Source: Desulfobacterales bacterium
GTDB taxonomy: Bacteria > Desulfobacterota > DSM-4660 > Desulfatiglandales > Desulfatiglandaceae
Reading direction: 5' to 3'
Assembly (NCBI GenBank): GCA_027061865.1
Contig: JAMOVZ010000131.1
Location: 1-12,195 of the forward strand
Length of the DNA: 12,195 bases
Made by a program: the position numbers and the translations under genes. Shown here piece after piece: positions 1 to 6,574 of this stretch (position 1 is its first letter; each line of letters begins with the position of its first letter). A model generated the notes under the pieces. That model was not told the origin of the DNA. It did no database searches and saw only the letters and a program-made list of their open reading frames with translations.

Positions 1-657
1 CAAGGCCTTTGCCCGCACATGCGGGCCGGCGTTGGGCACCCAAAGGTCCAGGTAACCGTTGGCGTATGAGGCAACCACGGCATATGGCTCCATGGTGGCA
101 TATGCCTCGCCTGATGCCTTGAAGGTGTCCTCCCGCACCAGGTCTGCCTTGGCAAAGGCATCATCCACCTCGCCCACCTCGATATGGACGTGGATATTAA
201 TATTGTTGGGGTATTGCTCATGGATCAGAGGCGCCCCTTCTTTCATTGCCTCTTCAGGGTCAAAGACCGCTGGAAGAGGCTCATACTCTACCTCGATCAA
301 TTCAAGCGCCTCCAAAGCGGTCTCCTCATCTATCGCAGCAACCCCAGCCACATCTTCTCCTACATAACGAACTCTGTCGATGGCGATCATGGTATGGTCT
401 TGAGTGTATTTGAAAACACCCCATTTCACCCCATAGGTGTCGGCTCCCGTTACAACCGCCTTTACGCCGGGAAGTTTCAACGCCTTGCTGGTATCTATAT
501 TTAAAATCTTGGCGTGAGGATAGGGGCTCCTCAATACTTTGGCATGAAGCATCCTGGGAAGTTTGATGTCTGCCGTATATGCAGCTCCCCCCGTCACCTT
601 AGCCAGGCTGTCGGTTCTTACAATCGGCTTTCCTATGACGCTGTAGTTGTCGCTCAT
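1..657 (-). CDS. Xanthine dehydrogenase-family molybdopterin-binding subunit, N-terminal part
   Basis: This is the large catalytic subunit of a molybdenum hydroxylase of the xanthine dehydrogenase / aldehyde oxidase / hydroxybenzoyl-CoA reductase family. Such subunits hold the molybdenum cofactor and hydroxylate heterocycles or aldehydes with water-derived oxygen. The 219 visible residues show the a/b-hammerhead domain: GKPIVRTDSLAKVTGGAAYTAD at about 9-30 (broken here only by reading as GKPIVRTD then KVTGGAAYTAD), RYVGEDVAGVAA at 97-108, EYEPLPAV at 124-131, then the start of the cofactor-binding domain with ATMEPYAVVASY at 187-198. The family usually has P where D102 stands in RYVGEP. The ATG at 657 is preceded by AAGGGAG six bases upstream. 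The rest of the gene, and any FeS or FAD subunits, lie beyond the left edge. The specific substrate cannot be assigned from this part. The family call is secure. Confidence 0.88.
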   Translation of the reverse strand, partial: MSDNYSVIGKPIVRTDSLAKVTGGAAYTADIKLPRMLHAKVLRSPYPHAKILNIDTSKALKLPGVKAVVTGADTYGVKWGVFKYTQDHTMIAIDRVRYVGEDVAGVAAIDEETALEALELIEVEYEPLPAVFDPEEAMKEGAPLIHEQYPNNINIHVHIEVGEVDDAFAKADLVREDTFKASGEAYATMEPYAVVASYANGYLDLWVPNAGPHVRAKAL

Positions 658-703
658 GAAAAACTCCCTTTTATACCACTTTGTGATAATATTTTTTCTT
701 CAG

Positions 704-726
704 ATTTGATCTATCTTATATCAAAT
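704..726. promoter_or_regulatory. Inverted repeat over the -10 element, candidate operator
   Basis: ATTTGAT (704-710) and ATCAAAT (720-726) form a perfect 7-bp inverted repeat with a 9-base spacer. It overlaps the -10 hexamer and the expected start point of the minus-strand promoter, where a repressor would block polymerase. The geometry (about 16-17 bp between half-site starts) fits a dimeric helix-turn-helix regulator. No regulator gene is visible nearby, so the binding protein is unknown. Confidence 0.4.
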
Positions 727-743
727 ACAGGAATCAAGTTCAA
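715..743 (-). promoter_or_regulatory. Candidate sigma-70 promoter of the molybdenum hydroxylase gene
   Basis: Read on the minus strand, TTGAAC (743-738) and TATAAG (720-715) are separated by exactly 17 bases. The -35 matches 4 of 6 and the -10 matches 5 of 6 consensus positions. Transcription would begin near 707, giving a leader of about 50 bases before the ATG at 657. No transcript data; inferred from sequence only. Confidence 0.5.
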
Positions 744-835
744 TCCCAAATGCTAGAAAATATTGAAAGATGACATGTTTTTTTAAGTGTGCTAGGTAAT
801 AAGTCATAAAGAACATGGTCTAGTTACATAACAGT

Positions 836-841
836 TATAAA
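836..841 (+). promoter_or_regulatory. Possible -10 element for the VOC gene / rightward operon
   Basis: TATAAA lies 45 bases upstream of the start codon of the VOC gene in an AT-rich divergent spacer (658-885). No convincing -35 hexamer lies 16-18 bases upstream, so the promoter may be weak, activator-dependent or wrongly placed. The spacer holds no gene. Confidence 0.22.
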
Positions 842-885
842 ATGTGTATTTGCATCATTAAAACCCGGCTGCTGAGGAGGCTAAG

Positions 886-1320
886 ATGAAAGTGAAAAAG
901 ATAGATCATATCTCGGTGGCAGTAAAAAATCTGGAAGAGGCGCGGAAAATTTGGGAGCCCATGCTGGGAAAATCTCACCCTGACGATGAGTATGTGGATG
1001 AAGCGGAACAGATCAGGGTGGCTAGATATATTTTTAATGGCGTTGGGTTTGAACTGATGGAATCCACGAGTCCTGATGGGGAAGTGGCCAAGTTTATTAA
1101 AAAGAGGGGTGAGGGAATAATGTTAATAAGTTTTAATGTAGACAATACCCGCCAGGCCATTCAGGACTTGCAGGCAAAAGGCTATCCTATAATTCCCACT
1201 TCCCATGGGGAGAAGGCAAGGCCTTTCAGGGACTGTGAATTTGCCTTTATTCATCCAAAAAAGATGACAGGTGTGCTCACTGAAATAATCGATTATAAAT
1301 GGGATGAAACTGAGAATTAG
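886..1320 (+). CDS. VOC-family protein, methylmalonyl-CoA epimerase-like
   Basis: A 144-residue protein of the vicinal oxygen chelate fold (glyoxalase/bleomycin-resistance superfamily), closest by pattern to methylmalonyl-CoA epimerase. It opens with KIDHISVAVKNLEEA (His8 in the first metal-ligand position), has GFELMEST with Glu56 at the second, and ends with FIHPKKMTGVLTEIID with Glu133 at the last. The epimerase signature G-[LI]-H-H-[IM]-[AS] appears here as GIMLIS (77-82): both histidines are replaced by Met79-Leu80, so one metal ligand expected in the epimerase is missing. It may therefore be a different isomerase or lyase, or a binding protein. A strong Shine-Dalgarno, GAGGAGG, lies 7 bases before the ATG. 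It is the first gene of the rightward set with the M24 hydrolase and hyuAB, which argues for a role in that pathway rather than propionate metabolism. Confidence 0.8.
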   Translation: MKVKKIDHISVAVKNLEEARKIWEPMLGKSHPDDEYVDEAEQIRVARYIFNGVGFELMESTSPDGEVAKFIKKRGEGIMLISFNVDNTRQAIQDLQAKGYPIIPTSHGEKARPFRDCEFAFIHPKKMTGVLTEIIDYKWDETEN

Positions 1321-1323
1321 TTG

Positions 1324-1404
1324 TCCGCCTTGGAGTCGGCCAGCTATGCTTGACATCCTCAGCAGGCAGTTGGTAAAGGATAATGGCCTCAAGGGCAAGG
1401 CGGA
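1324..1404. repeat. Intercistronic inverted repeat / potential long stem-loop
   Basis: TCCGCCTTG (1324-1332) is perfectly complementary to CAAGGCGGA (1396-1404). Inside it, GGCCA (1338-1342) can pair with TGGCC (1384-1388). Together they would fold most of the 103-base gap between the VOC gene and the M24 gene. There is no T-run after it, so it is not an intrinsic terminator. It might shape mRNA stability or processing within the operon. Confidence 0.35.
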
Positions 1405-1426
1405 TGGCCTTTACTGAAAGGACATG

Positions 1427-2623
1427 ATGGAAGATCGGGCAGTTCCTCTAACTGAACTTGAGAGAAGACTTTCGGCTTTCAAGCAGGCCATGGAAGCCAA
1501 AGGCATTGATGGGGCCTTCATCGTTCAAGATGCAGATATGGCCTATTTTTCAGGGGACGAGTCCTGGCAATGGCTCTATATCCCGACACATCGAGATCCC
1601 ATGCTTTGTCCTAATCATGGCGCTCTGCCCCCTGAAGGGGGCTTGGGTCAGGTGGTGGGACCTATGGAAGACCATGAAATTGGAGCCTCTGTTGCAGATT
1701 ATTGCGGCCGTCTTCCAAAGATCCTGGGCCTTGAAATGGATGTGTTGCCTTTTAACCTCTTCGAGCATTACCGAGCCATCTTTCAGGACCCACAGTGTGT
1801 GGATATCTCACCCATAATCCTTTTCCTGAGGGCCATCAAGTCAGAGTGGGAAATCGCGCAAATGGAAAAGACCGCCCAGATTACACAAGAGGCCTTTAGA
1901 TATATGACTCAAGTAATATCGCCGGGACTCTCTGAGATGGAACTTGCGGCGGCGGCTGAAGGGTTCGTGCAGGAAAAAACCTCCCTGCCCATAGGTTTGA
2001 GAATCAGGGACTACAAGTCAGAAGGATATCCTTGGCATGTGCTAAGCGGCAGCAATGGTGGAAGGCTGGGACTGCTTGACTCCCCTGCAAGCGGAGAGGG
2101 GACAAGTGCGGCCTTTCCTTGTGGAGCAGGGCCAAAAAAACTAAAAGAAAATGAGCCAGTAATGGTGGATTTTGCCTATGAATACAAGGGCTACCATATT
2201 GATGAGACGCGCATGTTTTCAGTAGGGCCTATGCCTGATGAGGCCCGGCGGGCATCTGAGGCGGTGATCAAAATACATGATGCGATAATTGAGCGGGCCA
2301 GGCCAGGAGTTAGGGCGGGAGAGCTCTTTGACATCTCTGTCTCAATGGCAGAAGGGCTTGGTTATGGTGATGAATATCTTGGTCCTCCAGGCCATAAGGT
2401 CTCATTTGTGGGCCATGGCATAGGGCTTGAGCTCATTGAAAGGCCGTTTATAGCACGGGGCAAAGAAGATATCTTGCATCCTGGCATGACCTTTGCCATT
2501 GAGCCAAAGATGGTATTCAAAGACAGGTTCGGCACAGGGGTGGAGAGCGTGTTTGTGGTGACGGAAGATGGCGGAAGACTGATAAGCAAAGTTCCCGTTG
2601 AGATATTTGTTAGCGAAGGGTAA
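1427..2623 (+). CDS. M24-family metallohydrolase (Xaa-Pro peptidase/creatinase-like)
   Basis: The encoded protein has the two-domain layout of aminopeptidase P, prolidase and creatinase. An N-terminal domain spans about residues 1-140, followed by the C-terminal pita-bread catalytic domain. In numbering from the ATG at 1424, all five metal ligands are present: Asp249 (VMVDFAYEY), Asp260 (HIDETR), His331 (VGHGIGLE), Glu360 (FAIEP) and Glu374 (GVESVFVVTE). Creatinase proper lacks the metal centre, so this is more likely a metal-dependent peptidase or amide hydrolase, which also includes ectoine-hydrolase-like enzymes. Two in-frame ATGs are adjacent (1424 and 1427). AAAGGA at 1417-1422 sits one base from the first and four from the second, so I chose the second (398 residues). 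It is likely cotranscribed with hyuA and hyuB downstream. The substrate is unknown; the family is secure. Confidence 0.85.
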   Translation: MEDRAVPLTELERRLSAFKQAMEAKGIDGAFIVQDADMAYFSGDESWQWLYIPTHRDPMLCPNHGALPPEGGLGQVVGPMEDHEIGASVADYCGRLPKILGLEMDVLPFNLFEHYRAIFQDPQCVDISPIILFLRAIKSEWEIAQMEKTAQITQEAFRYMTQVISPGLSEMELAAAAEGFVQEKTSLPIGLRIRDYKSEGYPWHVLSGSNGGRLGLLDSPASGEGTSAAFPCGAGPKKLKENEPVMVDFAYEYKGYHIDETRMFSVGPMPDEARRASEAVIKIHDAIIERARPGVRAGELFDISVSMAEGLGYGDEYLGPPGHKVSFVGHGIGLELIERPFIARGKEDILHPGMTFAIEPKMVFKDRFGTGVESVFVVTEDGGRLISKVPVEIFVSEG

Positions 2624-2677
2624 GGAGTAAAGTGCAAAGAGTGAGGAGTGAGGTGGCAGACGTAAGGTGCGGGGCAT
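2622..2677. repeat. Degenerate 7-bp tandem repeat between the M24 gene and hyuA
   Basis: From the stop codon of the M24 gene the sequence reads in a period of seven: AAGGAGT, AAAGTGC, AAAGAGT, GAGGAGT, GAGGTGG, CAGACGT, AAGGTGC, GGGGCAT. The consensus is close to RARGWGT, clearest in the first five and the seventh unit. It is purine-only over long stretches on the plus strand. Function unknown; it may be a copy of a dispersed heptamer repeat family, or may affect translation between two operon genes. Confidence 0.5.
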
Positions 2678-2680
2678 GAG

Positions 2681-2695
2681 CCTGCCTCCGGCAGG
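2681..2695. repeat. Short GC-rich palindrome in the pre-hyuA gap
   Basis: CCTGCC and GGCAGG flank a TCC loop, giving a compact 6-bp GC-rich hairpin directly after the heptamer repeat and 60 bases before hyuA. No T-run follows, so termination is unlikely. Such small GC palindromes are often dispersed in genomes, but copy number cannot be seen here. Confidence 0.4.
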
Positions 2696-2754
2696 ACCGG
2701 GGACAAGAAATAGTTGCCTTGCGCCAGATAGGCTTAATTTTCGGGAGGAGCGGA

Positions 2755-4845
2755 ATGGCTTTAAAAAAATATAGACTGGGTTGTGATATCGGGGGCACAT
2801 TTACCGACTTTGTGTTGTTGAATGACGAGACCGGTGAGATCGTCATAAACAAGTGCTTGACTACCCCTAAGGATCCTTCGGATGCGGTAGAGGCCGGCAT
2901 TCGGCAACTGGAAGAAAGAACCGGCCGATTTATGCCAGAACTTGATGAGGTGATCCACGGAACTACTCTGGTCATAAACTCAATAATAGAGAGAAAAGGG
3001 GCAAAGACCGGACTTATCACCACCAAGGGCTTTAGGGATGTGCTGGAGTTGGCCCGCGAAATCCGCTATGCCCCCTACGACATATTTGCAGAGTTCCCCA
3101 AACCCCTCATAGAAAGGAGATACAGGCTGGAGGTGGACGAGCGCATCCGAAGCGACGGCACCATCCTCAACCCCCTTGACCGTGAAGAGGCAAGGGGGGT
3201 CGTAAGGCGGTTGTTGGACATGGGGGCCGAGTCCATTGCAGTATGCCTTATCAACTCATTTGAAAATCCTGTTCACGAATTCCTCCTCAAAGAGATAATA
3301 CTGGAAGAGGCCCCCGACATATCCGTGTCCCTCTCATACGAGGTGTTACCCCAAATAAGGGAATATGAGCGAACCTCCACAACCGTAACAAACGCCTATG
3401 TAAAACCCCTTACGGGCAAGTATCTCTCAAAACTCTCCGGCCGCCTCTCTTCCATTGGGTTCGGCGGGAAGCTCTTTATCATGCTCTCTAGCGGGGGAAT
3501 CACCTCTGTAGAGACCGCTTCCGAATTTCCAGTAAGGATCATAGAATCAGGCCCCACAGCGGCCGTAATCTCTGGTCAGTATTTTGGGAAGCTCTTTAAC
3601 ATACAAGAGATATTCTGCTTTGACATGGGGGGCACCACTGCCAAGTCATGCCTTATACAAAGGGGGGTGGCCTCAGTGGTTCCCACTTTTGAGGTGGGAC
3701 GGGTCCAGAGGTTCATGAAGGGAAGCGGCCTTACAATACAGGTGCCTGTGGTCGACCTCATGGAGATAGGGGCAGGGGGTGGAAGCATCGCCAAGATGAG
3801 CAGGATGGGCACACTTCAAGTGGGCCCGGAAAGTTCTGGGGCGGACCCAGGGCCAATTTGCTATGCAAGAGGAGGGGTAGAGCCTTGTGTGACCGATGCT
3901 GATCTCCTGCTGGGCTACTTGGATGAAAACTACTTTCTTGGCGGTGAGATGAAGCTGGACAAGCAGGCCGCACAAAAGGGAATAGAAGAAAAGATCGCCA
4001 AGCCCTTGGGGGTTCCTTTCATACAAGCGGTATGGGGTATCCATGATCTCATCAATGAAACCATGGCGGGGGCCGCCAAGACCCATATCGCGGAGAAGGG
4101 GGGGAATCCAAAGGTGGTTACGGTCATAGCCTTTGGAGGGGCGGGCCCTGTACATGCCTATGGGCTCACGAAAAAGCTGGGTGCGCCAAGGTTTATAGTT
4201 CCGCCCAATGCCGGGGTAGGCTCTGCTCTGGGATTCTTTACCGCCCCCAGGGCTTTTGATTTGCTTAGAAGCCATAAGGTGGCCCTACATGAAGCGGATT
4301 TCAATGAAATTGAAAAGATATTTAAGGATCTGGAAAAGGAAGGGGCCAGAACCCTGGAACAGGCTGGCAGTGCGCAAGAAATTCGGTTTGAGCGCTCATT
4401 GGATATGCGGTTTGTGGGGCAGGGCTCTGAGACAAATGTGCCGATAGAGCCCAAGCCCTTTACCGAATATTCAAGGGACGAAATAAGAGGCCTCTTTGAT
4501 GAGATCTACAAGAAACTCTATGGAAGGACCTATCCCGACTCTCCCGTGGAGTTCATAAATTTCAAGGTGAGGGCCCTTCTGCCGGTGCGTCTCCTCACCC
4601 TCCCAAAACTCTCCAACAAAACCCATGACCTTAGTGGCGCAATAAAGGCCACTAGGATGGCCTATTCCGGGATTGCAAAGGACTTTATTCCATTTACTGT
4701 TTATGACCGCTACAAGTTGTTTCCCGGGGCCCAATTCCAAGGGCCGGCTATAATCGAGGAAAGGGAGTCGACAGTGGTTGTGGGGGAAGATGCGTCGGTG
4801 AGAGTTGATGACTACGGATTTTTATGGGTTGATATGGAGGTATGA
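2755..4845 (+). CDS. hyuA: Hydantoinase/oxoprolinase-family protein, HyuA (ATP-binding subunit)
   Basis: A 696-residue subunit of the hydantoinase A / 5-oxoprolinase / acetone carboxylase beta family. These use ATP to activate a cyclic amide, ketone or bicarbonate in partnership with a HyuB-type subunit. It has an ASKHA-type nucleotide-binding fold: a first phosphate loop DIGGTFTDF at 11-19, a second DMGGTTAK at 290-297, then EIGAGGGSIA at 337-346, SSGADPGP at 360-367 region, and FGGAGPVHAYGL in the C-terminal half. It ends with the conserved GPAIIEERESTVVVGE segment. The ATG at 2755 has GGGAGGAG just upstream; an in-frame ATG at 2719 has no ribosome site and lies before the family N-terminus. 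Length fits the family. The gene is translationally coupled to hyuB. Whether it is a true N-methylhydantoinase, an oxoprolinase or a carboxylase is not decidable here. Confidence 0.93.
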   Translation: MALKKYRLGCDIGGTFTDFVLLNDETGEIVINKCLTTPKDPSDAVEAGIRQLEERTGRFMPELDEVIHGTTLVINSIIERKGAKTGLITTKGFRDVLELAREIRYAPYDIFAEFPKPLIERRYRLEVDERIRSDGTILNPLDREEARGVVRRLLDMGAESIAVCLINSFENPVHEFLLKEIILEEAPDISVSLSYEVLPQIREYERTSTTVTNAYVKPLTGKYLSKLSGRLSSIGFGGKLFIMLSSGGITSVETASEFPVRIIESGPTAAVISGQYFGKLFNIQEIFCFDMGGTTAKSCLIQRGVASVVPTFEVGRVQRFMKGSGLTIQVPVVDLMEIGAGGGSIAKMSRMGTLQVGPESSGADPGPICYARGGVEPCVTDADLLLGYLDENYFLGGEMKLDKQAAQKGIEEKIAKPLGVPFIQAVWGIHDLINETMAGAAKTHIAEKGGNPKVVTVIAFGGAGPVHAYGLTKKLGAPRFIVPPNAGVGSALGFFTAPRAFDLLRSHKVALHEADFNEIEKIFKDLEKEGARTLEQAGSAQEIRFERSLDMRFVGQGSETNVPIEPKPFTEYSRDEIRGLFDEIYKKLYGRTYPDSPVEFINFKVRALLPVRLLTLPKLSNKTHDLSGAIKATRMAYSGIAKDFIPFTVYDRYKLFPGAQFQGPAIIEERESTVVVGEDASVRVDDYGFLWVDMEV

Positions 4846-4846
4846 G

Positions 4847-6574
4847 ATGACTCAGAAATTTGATCCTGTAACCCTTGAAATATTGTGGCGAAGGCTTATT
4901 TCCATTGTGGATGAGGCTGACAGCGCGGTTGCCCGAACCGCCTTTTCCAGCCTTCTGCGTGATGCCCATGACTACACTTGTATGTTTACAGACAGGCGGG
5001 GAAGAGAGCTCGCCCAAGGCACCTTTGCAACGCCAGGCCAGTCGGGCGCCATGGCTTTGGGAATCAAGAAGTTGGTGAACAAATTGCCTCCTGACTCCCA
5101 TAAGCCGGGCGATATCTACATCACAAACGATCCCTGGGCGCTTGCAGGCCACTTGAACGATGTTTGTGTGATCAGCCCCATATTTTACAAGGGAGAGCTC
5201 GCCGCTTTCACTGCATGCGTCTTTCACCACTCAGACATAGGTGGACGTGTGGCATCAGACAATCACGATGTGTTTGAAGATGGCCTCTTCATTCCCCTCG
5301 TGAAGTTATATGACGGAGGGGAGTTAAACTCCGCTGTATTGGAGATGATTCGCTGGAATGTACGAACCCCTGATGAGGTGGTTGGCGACATACGCTCTCA
5401 GATAGCTGCCAACCATGTGTGTGCAGAAAAGATCTGCCAAATGCTTGAGGAATATAACCTTGACGGGCTTGATGCCTTGGCGGATGAGATAATCGGCCGC
5501 ACGGAGAAGAGCATGCGTGAAGCCATATCCAAGGTGCCGGACGGAATATACAGGGCGGAAGGCATCATTGAGCAGATGGAAGGAAAAGATGATATAAAGA
5601 TAAAGGTTGCGGTTGAGGTCAAGGGAAGCGACATAGAGGTGGATATGGAGGGCTCTTCGCCGCAAGTTGATTGGGGTGGCAATGTGGTCTATAACTTTAC
5701 TTATGCCTATGTTTTCATGGCGATGAAGAGCATGTTTGACCCATACATCCCCAACAATGACGGCTGTGCCCAGCCCATAAAGCTCAAGGCTCCTGAAGGC
5801 TCGGTTGTAAACTGCCGGTTCCCTGCAGCGGTTGCAGCCCGCATGCAAATAGGCCATTTCGTGACCGAGATTATCTACCGGGCCATGGCAGATGCCTTGC
5901 CCGACAAGGTGATAGCCGGCAGTGGCGGGACGCCGGCCACCATGAATGTCTTTTACGGCAGAAGGCAGAACGGTCAGCCGTGGCACTGTGTGATAATACG
6001 TGGTGGAGGCATGGGGGCAAGCTCAAAAAGCGACGGCAAGTATGTGTATATATTCCCGGCGAATGGTGCCAACACTCCAGTTGAAATCTTTGAGAGCGAT
6101 ACCCCCCTTATAGTGGAGAAGAGGGAATTATTGCCGGACTCAGGAGGCCCTGGCAAGATGAAAGGGGGGTTGGGCAGGCGAGCAATATTCCGGGTGCCTG
6201 ACGATGAATACGCCCCGATTCCCCCTGTAAACTTGGGTATCCAGTCAGGCAGATTCAAGTATCCGCCCGAGGGCCTTTTTGGTGGAAAGCCAGGTGCAAG
6301 GGCCCGGTTTCTGGTAAACGGAAAGCCAGGGAACCCTTACGGGCTCACCCAGCTCCAGCCGGGCGACGTGGTGATAATGGACGCTGCAGGGGGTGGAGGG
6401 TACGGGGACCCACTGGAGCGGGATCCTGAGCGGGTCTTGGCGGATGTGATAAACGGCTATGTGACCATTGAGAAGGCTCGCAGCGAATACGGGGTGGTCA
6501 TTGATGAGGCCTCGATGAAAGTGGATTACCCTGCAACCCAAGAGCTGAGAGGCAATATGCCCCCTTCAGACTGA
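4847..6574 (+). CDS. hyuB: Hydantoinase B/oxoprolinase-family protein, HyuB subunit
   Basis: A 575-residue partner of HyuA, of the HyuB / acetone carboxylase alpha / oxoprolinase C-terminal family. It starts with FDPVTLEILWRRL at 5-17 and carries GDIYITNDPWALAGHLNDV at 88-106 and VFHHSDIGG at 125-133. His102, Asp105 and His127 are spaced as the metal ligands I recall for the acetone carboxylase alpha subunit (H-x2-D, then 22 residues to H), so a metal site is likely retained. The C-terminus has the typical PGDVVIMDAAGGGGYGDPLERDPE stretch (split as VVIMDAAGGGGYGDP and ERDPE). The ATG lies one base after the hyuA stop (TGA-G-ATG), with GGAGG six bases before it; a longer in-frame start at 4805 lacks any ribosome site. 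Its 3' end overlaps that of convergent yqeB by 9 bp. Confidence 0.93.
   Translation: MTQKFDPVTLEILWRRLISIVDEADSAVARTAFSSLLRDAHDYTCMFTDRRGRELAQGTFATPGQSGAMALGIKKLVNKLPPDSHKPGDIYITNDPWALAGHLNDVCVISPIFYKGELAAFTACVFHHSDIGGRVASDNHDVFEDGLFIPLVKLYDGGELNSAVLEMIRWNVRTPDEVVGDIRSQIAANHVCAEKICQMLEEYNLDGLDALADEIIGRTEKSMREAISKVPDGIYRAEGIIEQMEGKDDIKIKVAVEVKGSDIEVDMEGSSPQVDWGGNVVYNFTYAYVFMAMKSMFDPYIPNNDGCAQPIKLKAPEGSVVNCRFPAAVAARMQIGHFVTEIIYRAMADALPDKVIAGSGGTPATMNVFYGRRQNGQPWHCVIIRGGGMGASSKSDGKYVYIFPANGANTPVEIFESDTPLIVEKRELLPDSGGPGKMKGGLGRRAIFRVPDDEYAPIPPVNLGIQSGRFKYPPEGLFGGKPGARARFLVNGKPGNPYGLTQLQPGDVVIMDAAGGGGYGDPLERDPERVLADVINGYVTIEKARSEYGVVIDEASMKVDYPATQELRGNMPPSD

Noticed and set aside
59..756. Plus-strand open frames of 80-106 codons at the left edge.
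   Set aside because: They are antisense to the molybdenum hydroxylase gene, whose frame is open to the edge and matches a known family; their translations look like shadow sequence.
1346..1417. A 23-codon open reading frame in the VOC-M24 gap (begins MLDILSRQ, ends DGLY).
   Set aside because: Its only upstream GGAG is about 10 bases away, it lies inside the inverted repeat that better explains the segment, and it resembles nothing I recognise.
2482..2497. A sigma-54-like TGGCAT...TTGCC sequence.
   Set aside because: It lies inside the M24 coding sequence at conserved codons (GMTFAI) with no downstream gene close enough; chance match.
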